Below, piece by piece: positions 16,986-28,352 of a stretch of DNA of 64,000 nucleotides. The position numbers and the translations under genes are program-made. Numbering within the stretch: position 1 is the first letter of the stretch; every line of letters begins with the position of its first letter. Source of the stretch: an uncultured Actinomycetes bacterium (GTDB lineage: Bacteria; Actinomycetota; Actinomycetes; Nanopelagicales; Nanopelagicaceae); NCBI GenBank assembly GCA_903834145.1, contig CAILHY010000005.1:43468-107467 (forward strand), given 5' to 3'. The notes under the pieces are model-generated. The model saw nothing but the letters and a program-made list of their open reading frames with translations. It was not told where the DNA came from and did no database searches.

Positions 16986-17586
16986 TCACTTTCACCACGA
17001 CAATCCTGCCCGTAGATGTGGCATTTAATAAAGTTAATATTTCTGCTGCATCAACAGAGATGGTCAATGAAATATCGCCCCCGAGAGTCTGACCTTTTTT
17101 GTCAATGGAAAGAAGGAAAACATGAGACAGGATGAGAATTGGCGGCCCGATACTTTGAGTCAAGGTTGAATCACCTACGTGATAGAGATTGATGATCTCC
17201 CCCGATGCCACATCACTAGGGAGATCCGAGGCGTGAATGCTGATGGGAACGGCGCTGGTTTGCAATTCACTTTCGCTCACCGTTAGCGCCGAACGAGGAA
17301 TCAATTCACCAGCTGGAACATGTCGCATCACGATTGATCCGAGGGGATCTTGCCGCGCGGGAATATATAGGGCATTGAGCTCTCCGAGAGTCACGTTGGC
17401 TTCAATGAGATCGCTGGAGATGAGAGTATGGCCTGGAACTAACGTTGTGGTCGCGCTCCAGACTGGCACTTTCTGATTAGCCAGACTAGAAAGAACAAAT
17501 GCCGAGATAAAGGATGCAACAACGAGCGCTCCTGCTGCGACAAGCTTTGTTTGAAGTCTTCTGCTATTTCGTTTCATAAGCGTCAC
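16978..17586 (-). CDS. SAF-domain protein (CpaB/FlgA-like)
   Basis: About 199-202 aa. An N-terminal transmembrane anchor (LVAAGALVVASFISAFVLSS, about 15-34) is followed by a SAF/beta-clip domain (about 44-110, TTTLVPGHTLISSDLIEANV and VMRHVPAGELIPRSALT). The rest is extracytoplasmic, as in CpaB/RcpC pilus or FlgA-type proteins. Starts possible: GTG 17586 or ATG 17577; the second gives the usual short basic N-terminus (MKRNSRR). Coupled to the CpaE-like ATPase by an 8-bp overlap, so the pair likely works together at the membrane. Confidence 0.75.
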   Translation of the reverse strand: MTLMKRNSRRLQTKLVAAGALVVASFISAFVLSSLANQKVPVWSATTTLVPGHTLISSDLIEANVTLGELNALYIPARQDPLGSIVMRHVPAGELIPRSALTVSESELQTSAVPISIHASDLPSDVASGEIINLYHVGDSTLTQSIGPPILILSHVFLLSIDKKGQTLGGDISLTISVDAAEILTLLNATSTGRIVVVKVNG

Positions 17587-17702
17587 TAAACGACTTTGGG
17601 GCTCATTCTTAATGTGGCCCTTTAACAGTCATCCTTTTGGATGATCACGATTTCATTCCAGTAGCCGAGGCGTCCAGAGCCTGAATATCCAAGAGTCAGG
17701 AC

Positions 17703-18215
17703 ATGACAATTTATGCAATACACCCAAGAGTTATACATCAGCGCAGCGACGTGAATTTTGCGAAATCCATTTGGGATCATCCAATGTTGGATCTATACCG
17801 ACCTGAAAACTCCCCAATTCCAGACCGGAAACCCCTTTTGTACTCCTTGCCCTCGATTCACGAGGAAGATTTCGACCCGGAATTTGCCCCGCAACCAACT
17901 TCGGCCAGCGAACTGCCCGATCTAAGAACGTGGACCTTTAAATTTAGTACGAGCGTCTTAGAGATCTGGGCAGCTAGGCGCCAACCAACTCAACTCTCAC
18001 ATTGGTGTGACCGCTTTGTGTATTCCGAACTGATCAAAAATGTTGGATCGCAGTCTGAAATCGGACACATTCGAAAACTCCACCAATGCCAACCACTCGA
18101 TGGAATTGGCGAATCCGCAATGACTGTTCGATTCCAGGGGCGAATACGTTCGCTTGCGATGCGCTTTGAAGGGCTCGATCACCGATGGTTATGCACTTCG
18201 CTTACTCTTTTGTAA
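17703..18215 (+). CDS. Rv3235-like family protein (DUF6459)
   Basis: 170 aa soluble protein. The C-terminal half carries the family's signature: SVLEIWAARRQPTQLSHW near 90-107, then VYSELIKNVG and a closing beta-strand region (MRFEGLDHRWLCTSLTLL). The N-terminal 65 residues are low in order. In many actinobacteria this family lies beside secA, as here, where it is convergent with it across 24 bp. Role unknown. ATG 17703 has only a weak AAGAG upstream. The divergent 116-bp gap to the SAF gene holds no clear regulatory motif. Confidence 0.65.
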   Translation: MTIYAIHPRVIHQRSDVNFAKSIWDHPMLDLYRPENSPIPDRKPLLYSLPSIHEEDFDPEFAPQPTSASELPDLRTWTFKFSTSVLEIWAARRQPTQLSHWCDRFVYSELIKNVGSQSEIGHIRKLHQCQPLDGIGESAMTVRFQGRIRSLAMRFEGLDHRWLCTSLTLL

Positions 18216-18239
18216 GCGATACGCATCTGAAAGTTGGAG

Positions 18240-20909
<2,670 letters not shown>

Positions 20910-20975
20910 GAAATTACCTTTCTCAACCCTTGATTCACGATGCTCGGGCAAGGCCAGTGGCCATAACCCATGTGA

Positions 20976-21599
20976 CTATCGTAGGGGCTCGGCCACACAA
21001 GCAGTAATCGCCGCCAAAACAGCAATCTGGCCCGCCCGAAGGGCGCGAGTGGCCTCAATCAAAGTAGATCCGGTAGTAACAAGATCATCAGCAAGAATGA
21101 CTTCGCGAGATCGCAGTGGATTATCTAGAAGTGCCAATGAATGATGAACGTTGAGGCGACGAGATTGTGCGTCTAAGGTGGCTTGATCTTTGACGCGTCG
21201 AACATGGCCGAGCAACTGGCGCACCGGTATGGCTTGCACTTTAGCGGCTCTTTGAACTACCTCGAGATTGAAGTTTCTCCCCCGGACCCTCACAGCCTGT
21301 TTTTGTGACGGTATGGGAACGACTACGAGATTGCTTCCTAAATCTTTTACGGCTCGCGAAAGCGATAAACCCAGCGCGCTTACAACAAGCTCATCTGCAA
21401 CCTTTATTCCATTTTCTTTTGCCGCTAGGAGAACTCGACTCGCTACCGGGGTGTAGATGATTGTGGAATAAACTTTAAGTCCCGCAACATGGGTAATGAG
21501 TACTTCATGCTTCCAATTGCGTAAACACACGAGACACAAAATCTCGCCTAATTTGCTGCACCCTAAACACCTCTTAGGAAATACAAGTTCGCTTAGCAC
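20976..21599 (-). CDS. ComF-family phosphoribosyltransferase
   Basis: 207 aa. An N-terminal zinc knuckle (CLGC...CLVC) precedes a phosphoribosyltransferase domain with the PRPP loop VILADDLVTTGSTL near residue 165. ComF proteins are tied to DNA uptake in competent bacteria, but the enzymatic role in actinobacteria is unknown. GTG 21597-21599 is the start; no Shine-Dalgarno sequence is seen. It sits between mtrB and secA in the order known from mycobacteria (mtrB-lpqB-comF-hpf-secA), but lpqB and hpf are absent from this locus. Confidence 0.88.
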   Translation of the reverse strand: MLSELVFPKRCLGCSKLGEILCLVCLRNWKHEVLITHVAGLKVYSTIIYTPVASRVLLAAKENGIKVADELVVSALGLSLSRAVKDLGSNLVVVPIPSQKQAVRVRGRNFNLEVVQRAAKVQAIPVRQLLGHVRRVKDQATLDAQSRRLNVHHSLALLDNPLRSREVILADDLVTTGSTLIEATRALRAGQIAVLAAITACVAEPLR

Positions 21600-21632
21600 G
21601 TAATCATTCTTGCGAAATTTTAAATATGTTCC

Positions 21633-23219
21633 CTAGATCTCAATCGTGGATGTGGAGAGATAATCTTCGGGTTGGAGTTTAATGAGCCTGGATTCAATAA
21701 TCTCACCTGAATAGCGTGGCAAGGTCAAAACAAAATGCGATCCAGCGCCAGGTCGACCCCACGCTTCAAGTTCTCCGTTGTGAAGGCGTGCATCTTCAAG
21801 GGCAATGGAAAGACCAAGGCCCGTTCCACCTTTTACGCGGGCGCGCGATGGGTCCCCTCTCCAAAAACGATCAAAGACGCGAAATGCATCCTCTGGATCC
21901 AATCCGATTCCATAATCGCGGATTCCCACTGCTACTGCACTTTCGCTCTGAACAATTCGAATGCGAATCAAATGGGATTGTGAATGTTCTATGCCATTGC
22001 TGAGTAGATTGCGCAAAATTCTTTCAACTCGTCTTATATCCGCTCGCACCAGCACCACATCATTTTCATGAGACCGTTCGATCACCACGCTATTTTCTGT
22101 AGCTAGAAGCGTAAGGTCTAGAACGCATCGATCAACTAGTGTGACTAAATCAAACTCAACGAGTTCAAGAACTGCAACGTCGGCATCAAATCGGCTCACC
22201 TCTAGCAAATCCTCAAGCAAGCGCTCAAACCTATCGAGTTGGGCTACCAATAATTCGGTGCTTCGGGCGATAACCGGATCGAATGAATCTCTCGCTGTAT
22301 GGATCACTTCAGAGGCCATTCTCAATGTGGTTAATGGCGTTCGCAGTTCATGAGAAACATCGGAGACAAATCGTTGTTGAACATGGGAAAGCGCTTCGAG
22401 TTTCGAAATCTGCCTCTCTAAAGAGAGCGCCATCTCGTTGAAGGCAATCCCGAGTCGCGCAATTTCATCCTTGCTCGTTACTTTCATCCGCTGAGTTAAG
22501 TCTCCCGCTGTAAATTGTTCAGCTACCCTAGCCGCCTCTTGCACTGGTTTGATTGCCTGACGTACAACCAGCCACATGACTAATCCAATGAGTAGGACAA
22601 GTACCAGTCCCGCCAAGGCCAGTGAGTTCTTTACCAAATTAAGGGTTTCATTTTGATTTACTAAACTAAAAACTAAATACATTTCATAATTTCCAGCTTT
22701 GGGAATTGTAATATTTTGTCCAACAGCCAACCCAGGTATCTGATTCCCTCCTAGGTAAGAGACCGTGATTTCAGCCCACTCTGGCTTCTTACTCTTGCGT
22801 ACTAGTGAGCGAAGAGAGGCTGGGATGGAACTTGGCGCGACTAAGTTTGATGTCCGCTGATAGTCATTCGCACTCTGAGGATTACTTCCCGATTGCAACA
22901 AGACAACTTCACGCCCGTTGACCGAGGATCCAATCATTGTCGTGGAATTTACTACGACATCATCAATGATCTGTTGAATTGTTTTCTCAGTCGATCCTTG
23001 GGAAAGAACGAGTCGATATTGGGCATTAAATACTGCAGATTGAGATTCAGCGATGGAGGAGTCAACTTTTACTTTGCGGATTCCGTCCGAGATTTTTGCA
23101 TAAAGTGCCGACTCTGTAAGCCAGACGATTCCAAGAGAAAGGAAGACTGCCCAAAAAATTACTTTGAATGCTAGAGAGTTTCTAAAACGTGAATCCTTTA
23201 CGGAGTCGGGACTTATCAC
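21633..23219 (-). CDS. mtrB: MtrB-type sensor histidine kinase
   Basis: 528 aa membrane kinase of the MtrAB system that controls cell wall and division genes in actinobacteria. Transmembrane helices at about 17-36 and 200-220 flank an extracytoplasmic sensor domain. HAMP (about 220-272), HisKA with FVSDVSHELRTPLT (His290) and an HATPase domain (RILRNLLSNGIEHS, DYGIGLDPED) follow. GTG 23217-23219 overlaps the mtrA stop (GTGA), so it is translationally coupled to mtrA. The mycobacterial partner lipoprotein LpqB gene, expected directly after it, is missing. Confidence 0.94.
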   Translation of the reverse strand: MISPDSVKDSRFRNSLAFKVIFWAVFLSLGIVWLTESALYAKISDGIRKVKVDSSIAESQSAVFNAQYRLVLSQGSTEKTIQQIIDDVVVNSTTMIGSSVNGREVVLLQSGSNPQSANDYQRTSNLVAPSSIPASLRSLVRKSKKPEWAEITVSYLGGNQIPGLAVGQNITIPKAGNYEMYLVFSLVNQNETLNLVKNSLALAGLVLVLLIGLVMWLVVRQAIKPVQEAARVAEQFTAGDLTQRMKVTSKDEIARLGIAFNEMALSLERQISKLEALSHVQQRFVSDVSHELRTPLTTLRMASEVIHTARDSFDPVIARSTELLVAQLDRFERLLEDLLEVSRFDADVAVLELVEFDLVTLVDRCVLDLTLLATENSVVIERSHENDVVLVRADIRRVERILRNLLSNGIEHSQSHLIRIRIVQSESAVAVGIRDYGIGLDPEDAFRVFDRFWRGDPSRARVKGGTGLGLSIALEDARLHNGELEAWGRPGAGSHFVLTLPRYSGEIIESRLIKLQPEDYLSTSTIEI

Positions 23220-23902
23220 GAACCGCTCGATCCTCCGGCTTTGTACCCAACTCCACGAACCGTTACTACAAGTTCGGGGCGCTCTGGATCGTGCTCTACT
23301 TTTGCGCGAAGACGCTGGACATGAACGTTAACTAAGCGTGTATCGGTTGAATGATGGTAGCCCCAAACTTCACTAAGCAGCGCATCACGAGTAAAAACTC
23401 GCCCTGGTTCCTTGGCTAGTGCAACAAGTAAATCGAATTCGAGTCGAGTCAGCGGAATGACTTTTCCACCACGAGTCACTTGATGGGCAACGAGATCTAT
23501 GGCCAAATCTGCAACTGTAAGTTGTCCAGAAAGTCCAGAATTCGCACGACGCAATCGTGTTCGTATGCGAGCAACTAATTCTGAAGGGTGCTTAAAAGGC
23601 TTAATCATGTAGTCATCGGCGCCCGCTTCTAACCCTTTGACAATGTCATGGGTGTCACCTTTAGCGCTGAGCATCACGATAGGAACCATGGATTCGGCTC
23701 GTATTAATTTACATACTTCAATTCCATCTAGGCCGGGAAGCATCACATCAAGGAGAACTAAGTCGGGGGGATTGTTACGGAAGATCTCCATAACTTCATC
23801 CCCACGACTCACGAGGTCAACATCAATTCCTGCTCCGGTTAAAACGATTCCGAGCATTTCTGCAAGGTCCTGATCGTCATCGACGACCATTACCAAGGTC
23901 AT
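23216..23902 (-). CDS. mtrA: MtrA-type response regulator
   Basis: 228 aa OmpR-class regulator. The receiver domain (1-120) has the acidic pair DDD (8-10), phosphoacceptor D52 in DLVLLDVMLPG, and the K of MIKPFK. The C-terminal winged helix (about 135-225) includes LTRLEFDLLVALAKEPGRVF and VNVHVQRLRAKVE. In actinobacteria MtrA is often essential and controls dnaA, rpf and cell wall hydrolases. Its ATG overlaps the sahH TAA by one base (TAATG), and it overlaps mtrB by 4 bp, so sahH-mtrA-mtrB looks like one coupled unit. Confidence 0.95.
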   Translation of the reverse strand: MTLVMVVDDDQDLAEMLGIVLTGAGIDVDLVSRGDEVMEIFRNNPPDLVLLDVMLPGLDGIEVCKLIRAESMVPIVMLSAKGDTHDIVKGLEAGADDYMIKPFKHPSELVARIRTRLRRANSGLSGQLTVADLAIDLVAHQVTRGGKVIPLTRLEFDLLVALAKEPGRVFTRDALLSEVWGYHHSTDTRLVNVHVQRLRAKVEHDPERPELVVTVRGVGYKAGGSSGS

Positions 23903-25185
23903 TAGCTACCGTGCTCCCAAGAGTTGAGGTACATATCTTGGGCTGGGGTAAGTGTGTCGATTTCTCCGCCCAAGCTCTCCAACTTCAGCTTGGCAACTTC
24001 TTTATCAATATACGTTGGAACGTTGTGCAGTCCTGCTGGAAGATTCTTTGCTTCTGCAACGAGATACTCCGCAGTAAGTGCCTGATCCGAGAAGGACATA
24101 TCCATGACCGATGCTGGGTGTCCCTCTGCGGCTCCAAGATTGACCAGACGACCTTCGGCAAGAAGGAGAAGTCGACGACCATCTGCCATGACGTACTCAT
24201 CTGTCTGATGGCGAATCTTGAGATTCTTCTTCGTGGCCTTCTGCTCCAACCACGCAACATCAATTTCCACATCAAAGTGTCCAGAGTTTGCCATGATGGC
24301 GCCGTCTTTCATAACTTTGAAATGCTCTTCGCGAAGTACATCGCGGTTACCGGTGACAGTGATGAAAACATCTCCGATGGCGGCAGCATCAATCATTGGC
24401 ATCACGCGGAAACCTTGCATCATTGCATCTAATGCTTTGGTGGGATCAATTTCCGTGACGATTACGTCAGCGCCCATTCCCTTGGACCGCTCGGCAACTC
24501 CCTTGCCACAATATCCAAAACCAGCGACTACAACGATTCGACCTGCCAACAAGAAGTTTGTTGAACGAAATACCGCATCCAAAGTGGACTGGCCAGTTCC
24601 GTATCGATTGTCGAACATGTGCTTTGTGTCGGTGTCATTGACGGCAATCATTGGGAACTTGAGTGCTCCGTCCTTGGCCATCTGACTTAATCGAATCACG
24701 CCAGTAGTTGTCTCTTCACAACCGCCAGTAATTCCAGAAAGAAGTTCGGTGCGAGTTGTGTGAAGGGTATTTACAAGGTCGCATCCATCATCGAATACTT
24801 GGTGTGGCGCAATATCAAGTGCTGCATTGATGTGTGAGTAGTAACCATCACGATCAACAGCATTGCGAGCGAAGACGCTAATTCCAAATTCATGCACGAG
24901 GGCTGCAGCAACATCATCTTGAGTTGATAATGGGTTAGAGGCACACAATGCGATTTCGGCGCCGCCAGCTTTGAGAGTGCGCATCAAGTTTGCAGTCTCT
25001 GTAGTCACATGCATACATGCGGCGATTCGTACTCCACTAAATGGTTGGCTCTTAACAAAACGTTCACGAATTTGCGCCAGCACTGGCATGTTTCGTTCGG
25101 CCCACTCAATGCGCTTGCGACCTTCGGCCGCTAAAGACGCGTCGGCGATATCGTGTGCAGGGACGGTGGTTACGGCTGAATTCAT
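23902..25185 (-). CDS. sahH: Adenosylhomocysteinase (S-adenosylhomocysteine hydrolase)
   Basis: 427 aa NAD-dependent enzyme that splits S-adenosylhomocysteine into adenosine and homocysteine, keeping methylation reactions running. Visible: ACMHVTTETANLM, GCEETTTGV, AVNDTDTKHMFDNRYG (catalytic Asp/Lys), NAD-binding GFGYCGKG and QTDEYVMADGRR. The ending YLNSWEHGS lacks the eukaryotic-type KxxYRY tail, and the length is of the short class. ATG 25183-25185 has AAGGAG 8 nt upstream. Its homocysteine could feed methionine synthesis. No SAH riboswitch is seen in the 80-bp leader. Confidence 0.95.
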   Translation of the reverse strand: MNSAVTTVPAHDIADASLAAEGRKRIEWAERNMPVLAQIRERFVKSQPFSGVRIAACMHVTTETANLMRTLKAGGAEIALCASNPLSTQDDVAAALVHEFGISVFARNAVDRDGYYSHINAALDIAPHQVFDDGCDLVNTLHTTRTELLSGITGGCEETTTGVIRLSQMAKDGALKFPMIAVNDTDTKHMFDNRYGTGQSTLDAVFRSTNFLLAGRIVVVAGFGYCGKGVAERSKGMGADVIVTEIDPTKALDAMMQGFRVMPMIDAAAIGDVFITVTGNRDVLREEHFKVMKDGAIMANSGHFDVEIDVAWLEQKATKKNLKIRHQTDEYVMADGRRLLLLAEGRLVNLGAAEGHPASVMDMSFSDQALTAEYLVAEAKNLPAGLHNVPTYIDKEVAKLKLESLGGEIDTLTPAQDMYLNSWEHGS

Positions 25186-25265
25186 GAATCGACTCCTTGA
25201 TGGCCTGATCATTGGTCTGGCTGATAGAGGCTTAGATTACCGTGAAGAAGAGCATTCGGCACATT

Positions 25266-26630
25266 TCAACCGCGAATAAGGGCCAATAGGTCTGCTTGCA
25301 TGCGAGCCAATTTGGCTTGAGTCTTAGCTTCTACATTGAGTCGCAGCAAAGGCTCCGTATTTGAGGAGCGAACATTAAACCACCACGTTGGCGTGTTAAT
25401 GGTGAGACCATCAAGGTGATCGATCGTGGCATCTTCTTTACTTCCAAACTCCGATTCCAGTAAGGCAAGGATTGTTGTTGGGTCGCTGACTTTGGAGTTG
25501 ATTTCTCCACTGGCAAAATATCGCTGATAGGGCTTGAGAATTTTGGAGAGCGAACTCGTCGATTCGCCCAATGCCGCAATTGCATGAAGCGCCGCGAGCA
25601 TGCCTGAATCTGCACACCAAAAATCCTTGAAGTAGAAATGGCCTGAATGCTCTCCACCGAAAATCGCGCCCGTCTCTGCCATCATTGACTTGATATAAGA
25701 ATGTCCGACTCTGCTACGAAGCGCCTTGCCACCGCTCTCTTCTACGATTTCGGCAACTGCGCGCGATGAAATCAAATTGTAAATAATGCTCGAACCAGGG
25801 TGCTTGGCTAATTCACGTGATGCAATAAGCGAGGTCAGATCTGACGGATTTACCATCTCTCCCTTTTCGTCGACAAGGAAGCAGCGATCTGCATCTCCGT
25901 CAAAAGCAAGGCCAATATCAGCTTTGTGCTTGAGCACCGCCTTTTGAAGATCCTTCATATTTTTGGGATCAATGGGGTTTGCTTCGTGATTGGGAAATGT
26001 TCCGTCAAGTTCGAAAAATAATTCAATAACTTCGGCGTTCAAACGAGAAAAAACTTCAGGCGCCGTGTAACCACCCATGCCATTTCCTGCATCGATAACA
26101 ATCTTTAGCGGCCGAATCTCGGAGACGTTAACAAGAGAGAGAAGGTGCGTGACGTAGTCAGAGACCATGTTCTGTTGCTTTTCAATTCCCATGTTCCGCA
26201 TAGGAATTGGGCTACCTTCGTTGACAAAACGCTCAATAATCTGCAAACCCGATTCTTTGCCAATGGGTTTTGCGCCACTCTTGCATAATTTAATGCCGTT
26301 ATATTCTGCTGGATTGTGGCTTGCTGTAAACATTGCTCCAGGAAGATTGAGTTTGCCCGATGCAAAATACAACATATCTGTGGAAGCTAACCCAATTCGA
26401 ATAACATCCATGCCATTGGACATTGCACCAGCAGAAAAAGCCTCTGCCAATTCCGGAGAAGATGGGCGCATGTCTTCCCCAATAACAATGGTGCCAGGTT
26501 CGCGCTCAAGTTCTAGGAATCGAGCAAAAGACAATCCGACCGCGAATGCAAAATCTGGAGTGATCTCTGATTCAACAAGACCGCGAATGTCATAGGCTTT
26601 AAAAATATCTGGAACTGTTGTGTCCGTCAT
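25266..26630 (-). CDS. manB: Phosphomannomutase/phosphoglucomutase (ManB)
   Basis: 454 aa alpha-D-phosphohexomutase interconverting mannose 6-phosphate and mannose 1-phosphate for GDP-mannose synthesis. Catalytic phosphoserine is S104 in TASHNPAEYNGIK; the metal site is FDGDADR; the sugar loop is GGEHSGHFYF; the phosphate-binding end is RSSNTEPLLRLN. It lies directly after DUF3499 (2 bp), in the same gene order as in mycobacteria, and its product feeds the NDP-mannose pyrophosphorylase at 31.8 kb. A second phosphohexomutase is at 62.1 kb. Confidence 0.93.
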   Translation of the reverse strand: MTDTTVPDIFKAYDIRGLVESEITPDFAFAVGLSFARFLELEREPGTIVIGEDMRPSSPELAEAFSAGAMSNGMDVIRIGLASTDMLYFASGKLNLPGAMFTASHNPAEYNGIKLCKSGAKPIGKESGLQIIERFVNEGSPIPMRNMGIEKQQNMVSDYVTHLLSLVNVSEIRPLKIVIDAGNGMGGYTAPEVFSRLNAEVIELFFELDGTFPNHEANPIDPKNMKDLQKAVLKHKADIGLAFDGDADRCFLVDEKGEMVNPSDLTSLIASRELAKHPGSSIIYNLISSRAVAEIVEESGGKALRSRVGHSYIKSMMAETGAIFGGEHSGHFYFKDFWCADSGMLAALHAIAALGESTSSLSKILKPYQRYFASGEINSKVSDPTTILALLESEFGSKEDATIDHLDGLTINTPTWWFNVRSSNTEPLLRLNVEAKTQAKLARMQADLLALIRG

Positions 26631-26632
26631 AA

Positions 26633-26995
26633 CTAGGAAGGTACCGCACGCAGATGTCCACGTCGCCCGAGATCGGCATGTGCAGATTTCGTCGGAGACT
26701 CGCCAGGAACGTTATTGGCCACTTCCCTGACTGCATCAGCAATGGCCATCAAGTCATCGTGAGATGGGCCATTTTCTGAGGGGTCAAGTTGTTGGCGGAT
26801 CACACTCCAACCATTTGGGACGGTAAGCCTCTCGGCGTGGACGGCGCACAAGTCGTATGCGTGCGGTTCGGCAAATGTAGCCAACGGACCAACAACAGCA
26901 ACTGAATCGGCATACACATACGTCAGGGTCATGACGGCTTTTTGCCGACACCCGCCGCGAGAACAACCGCGACCCGTGCGTATTGATGATGACAT
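26633..26995 (-). CDS. DUF3499 family protein
   Basis: 120 aa actinobacterial protein of unknown role. Family text is clear: GCSRGGCRQKAVMTLTYVYA, then VVGPLATFAEPHAYDLCAVH and PNGWSVIRQQ; the Cys and His residues suggest a zinc site. The frame extends upstream to 27070, but it would overlap DUF5719; ATG 26993-26995 gives the canonical length and has a TAATCT box 7 nt before it. Neighbours manB and DUF5719 are conserved in actinobacteria. Confidence 0.88.
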   Translation of the reverse strand: MSSSIRTGRGCSRGGCRQKAVMTLTYVYADSVAVVGPLATFAEPHAYDLCAVHAERLTVPNGWSVIRQQLDPSENGPSHDDLMAIADAVREVANNVPGESPTKSAHADLGRRGHLRAVPS

Positions 26996-27002
26996 GTACT
27001 TA

Positions 27003-27008
27003 AGATTA
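27003..27008 (-). promoter_or_regulatory. -10 box TAATCT for DUF3499
   Basis: Minus-strand TAATCT, spacer TAAGTAC (7 nt), ATG at 26995. It lies upstream of the DUF5719 stop region and suggests a leaderless transcript running DUF3499-manB. Confidence 0.45.
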
Positions 27009-27050
27009 GTGGGCGAAGAGGTTCTTTTCGGGCAGCGACAGGGCAGGAAT

Positions 27051-28352
27051 TCAGCGATTAATAACGGCAATGTCAGAGCGCGGAACCGACGCCCTAGTTA
27101 ACTTGGAACTTGGTGCCAGAGGAACACTTGATATCCCATTACTGGTCCGCAATAGGACGCTTCCAAACACTCCTGGGCCAACGTGGGTAATCGTGATCGC
27201 TTGGGAATTCTTCGGCGGTATCCACCCGCTTATGTCAGTACCTACAAGGGTTTGACTCCGAACTTTTCCACTTGTTAGGCGAGTCGAAACAGATACCTCA
27301 ATCTTGTCGCCCGTGAAGTAGAAAATTGGGTTAAGGCTATTTACGGCAATCGTCATAGGGGCAAGTGCTGGAGCCGAAGTACTCCAAACGAAATCACGAT
27401 GACCTGATGCATTATCAAGGGAATACACCCCTGCCTCTACCGGCTGATCTGAATGAATCCGAAGCGAAAAAATATGTGAAGTGATCGTCGGACTCAGCGT
27501 AATGTCGGTGACGACCCCTTGCGTTATAGATTTTGCATCCAGTCCGACGGGAACAAAGACACCATCCGTAGAAATTAGATCTACACGCACATTTGCATCT
27601 ACAAGTCCCGGAGAGACAATGCGCAAAATGTGAGCCGAACTCACTCCCTTAACGATTTGATGAGGAATTCCTGTAATCACCAGATCGTTGCTGGGCGCCA
27701 TCGCGGAGTTCACGATGTCTCCTCCGAGTGGCTTTAGACCAAGACTTCGCTGGTCAATCAAAAACGAAGTCACACTCCCAGCACGTGGGGTGACTCGTAG
27801 GACTAAGCGACTTTGCCCTGCAGCAATTACATCTAAGGGGACGACCGCGCTGGAATTTCCTTTGACGGATACAACTTTTCCAACTTGAGGTCCGTTTTCG
27901 CTCCAAGCTGTAATGTCCACGATCGCATCGCTCAGTCCGCTATTAACTAAGTGCACATACCCTTTGCTCGATACATCTGCAGTTCCACCAACAAACCACT
28001 GCTCGCCTTGTGCCGCAGAACAAAGTGTTGCACCCGACCATGTGCCAGTGAGTGACTGGCTTGCAATAGAGGTCACTCCTGCACTGTTGATGAGAATTGG
28101 ATCGCTCTTGATTGAAAAAGCAGAATATTTTGAGCGAACAAAATTCGTACTCTTGGGAGCAATTTTCCTTATCGGTGTCGACGTTGATTGGACCGAAACC
28201 CAACCATTGAGACCCGAGCCTGATGCCGGGCAGGCAATTGATGGATAACTTTGGGAATAGTGACTCCCGCCAGACTTGCTGGTAATTGCATTGCTTGCGC
28301 CAACTGCTAGAAAGAATATCAATGCAATAAAACCTGCTCGGCGAAATCTCAT
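27051..28352 (-). CDS. DUF5719 family exported protein
   Basis: 433 aa. An N-terminal signal or anchor (FIALIFFLAVGASNAI, about 7-23) is followed by an extracytoplasmic region rich in beta strands and Ser/Thr/Val, with repeats of strand-like text (VHLVNSGLSDAIVDITAW, ILRIVSPGLVDANVRVDL). This is the DUF5719 family, common beside a large GT2 gene in actinobacteria. ATG 28350-28352 overlaps the GT2 stop (ATGA). It probably acts in wall or surface glycan assembly at the outer face; the exact role is unknown. Confidence 0.8.
   Translation of the reverse strand: MRFRRAGFIALIFFLAVGASNAITSKSGGSHYSQSYPSIACPASGSGLNGWVSVQSTSTPIRKIAPKSTNFVRSKYSAFSIKSDPILINSAGVTSIASQSLTGTWSGATLCSAAQGEQWFVGGTADVSSKGYVHLVNSGLSDAIVDITAWSENGPQVGKVVSVKGNSSAVVPLDVIAAGQSRLVLRVTPRAGSVTSFLIDQRSLGLKPLGGDIVNSAMAPSNDLVITGIPHQIVKGVSSAHILRIVSPGLVDANVRVDLISTDGVFVPVGLDAKSITQGVVTDITLSPTITSHIFSLRIHSDQPVEAGVYSLDNASGHRDFVWSTSAPALAPMTIAVNSLNPIFYFTGDKIEVSVSTRLTSGKVRSQTLVGTDISGWIPPKNSQAITITHVGPGVFGSVLLRTSNGISSVPLAPSSKLTRASVPRSDIAVINR

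Noticed and set aside
23911..24432. Plus-strand open frame of 173 codons across sahH
   Set aside because: Antisense to SahH catalytic motifs; Cys/Trp-rich random-looking protein.
25186..25265. SAH riboswitch before sahH
   Set aside because: Only 80 bp with no conserved stem or GAGG core; nothing supports it.
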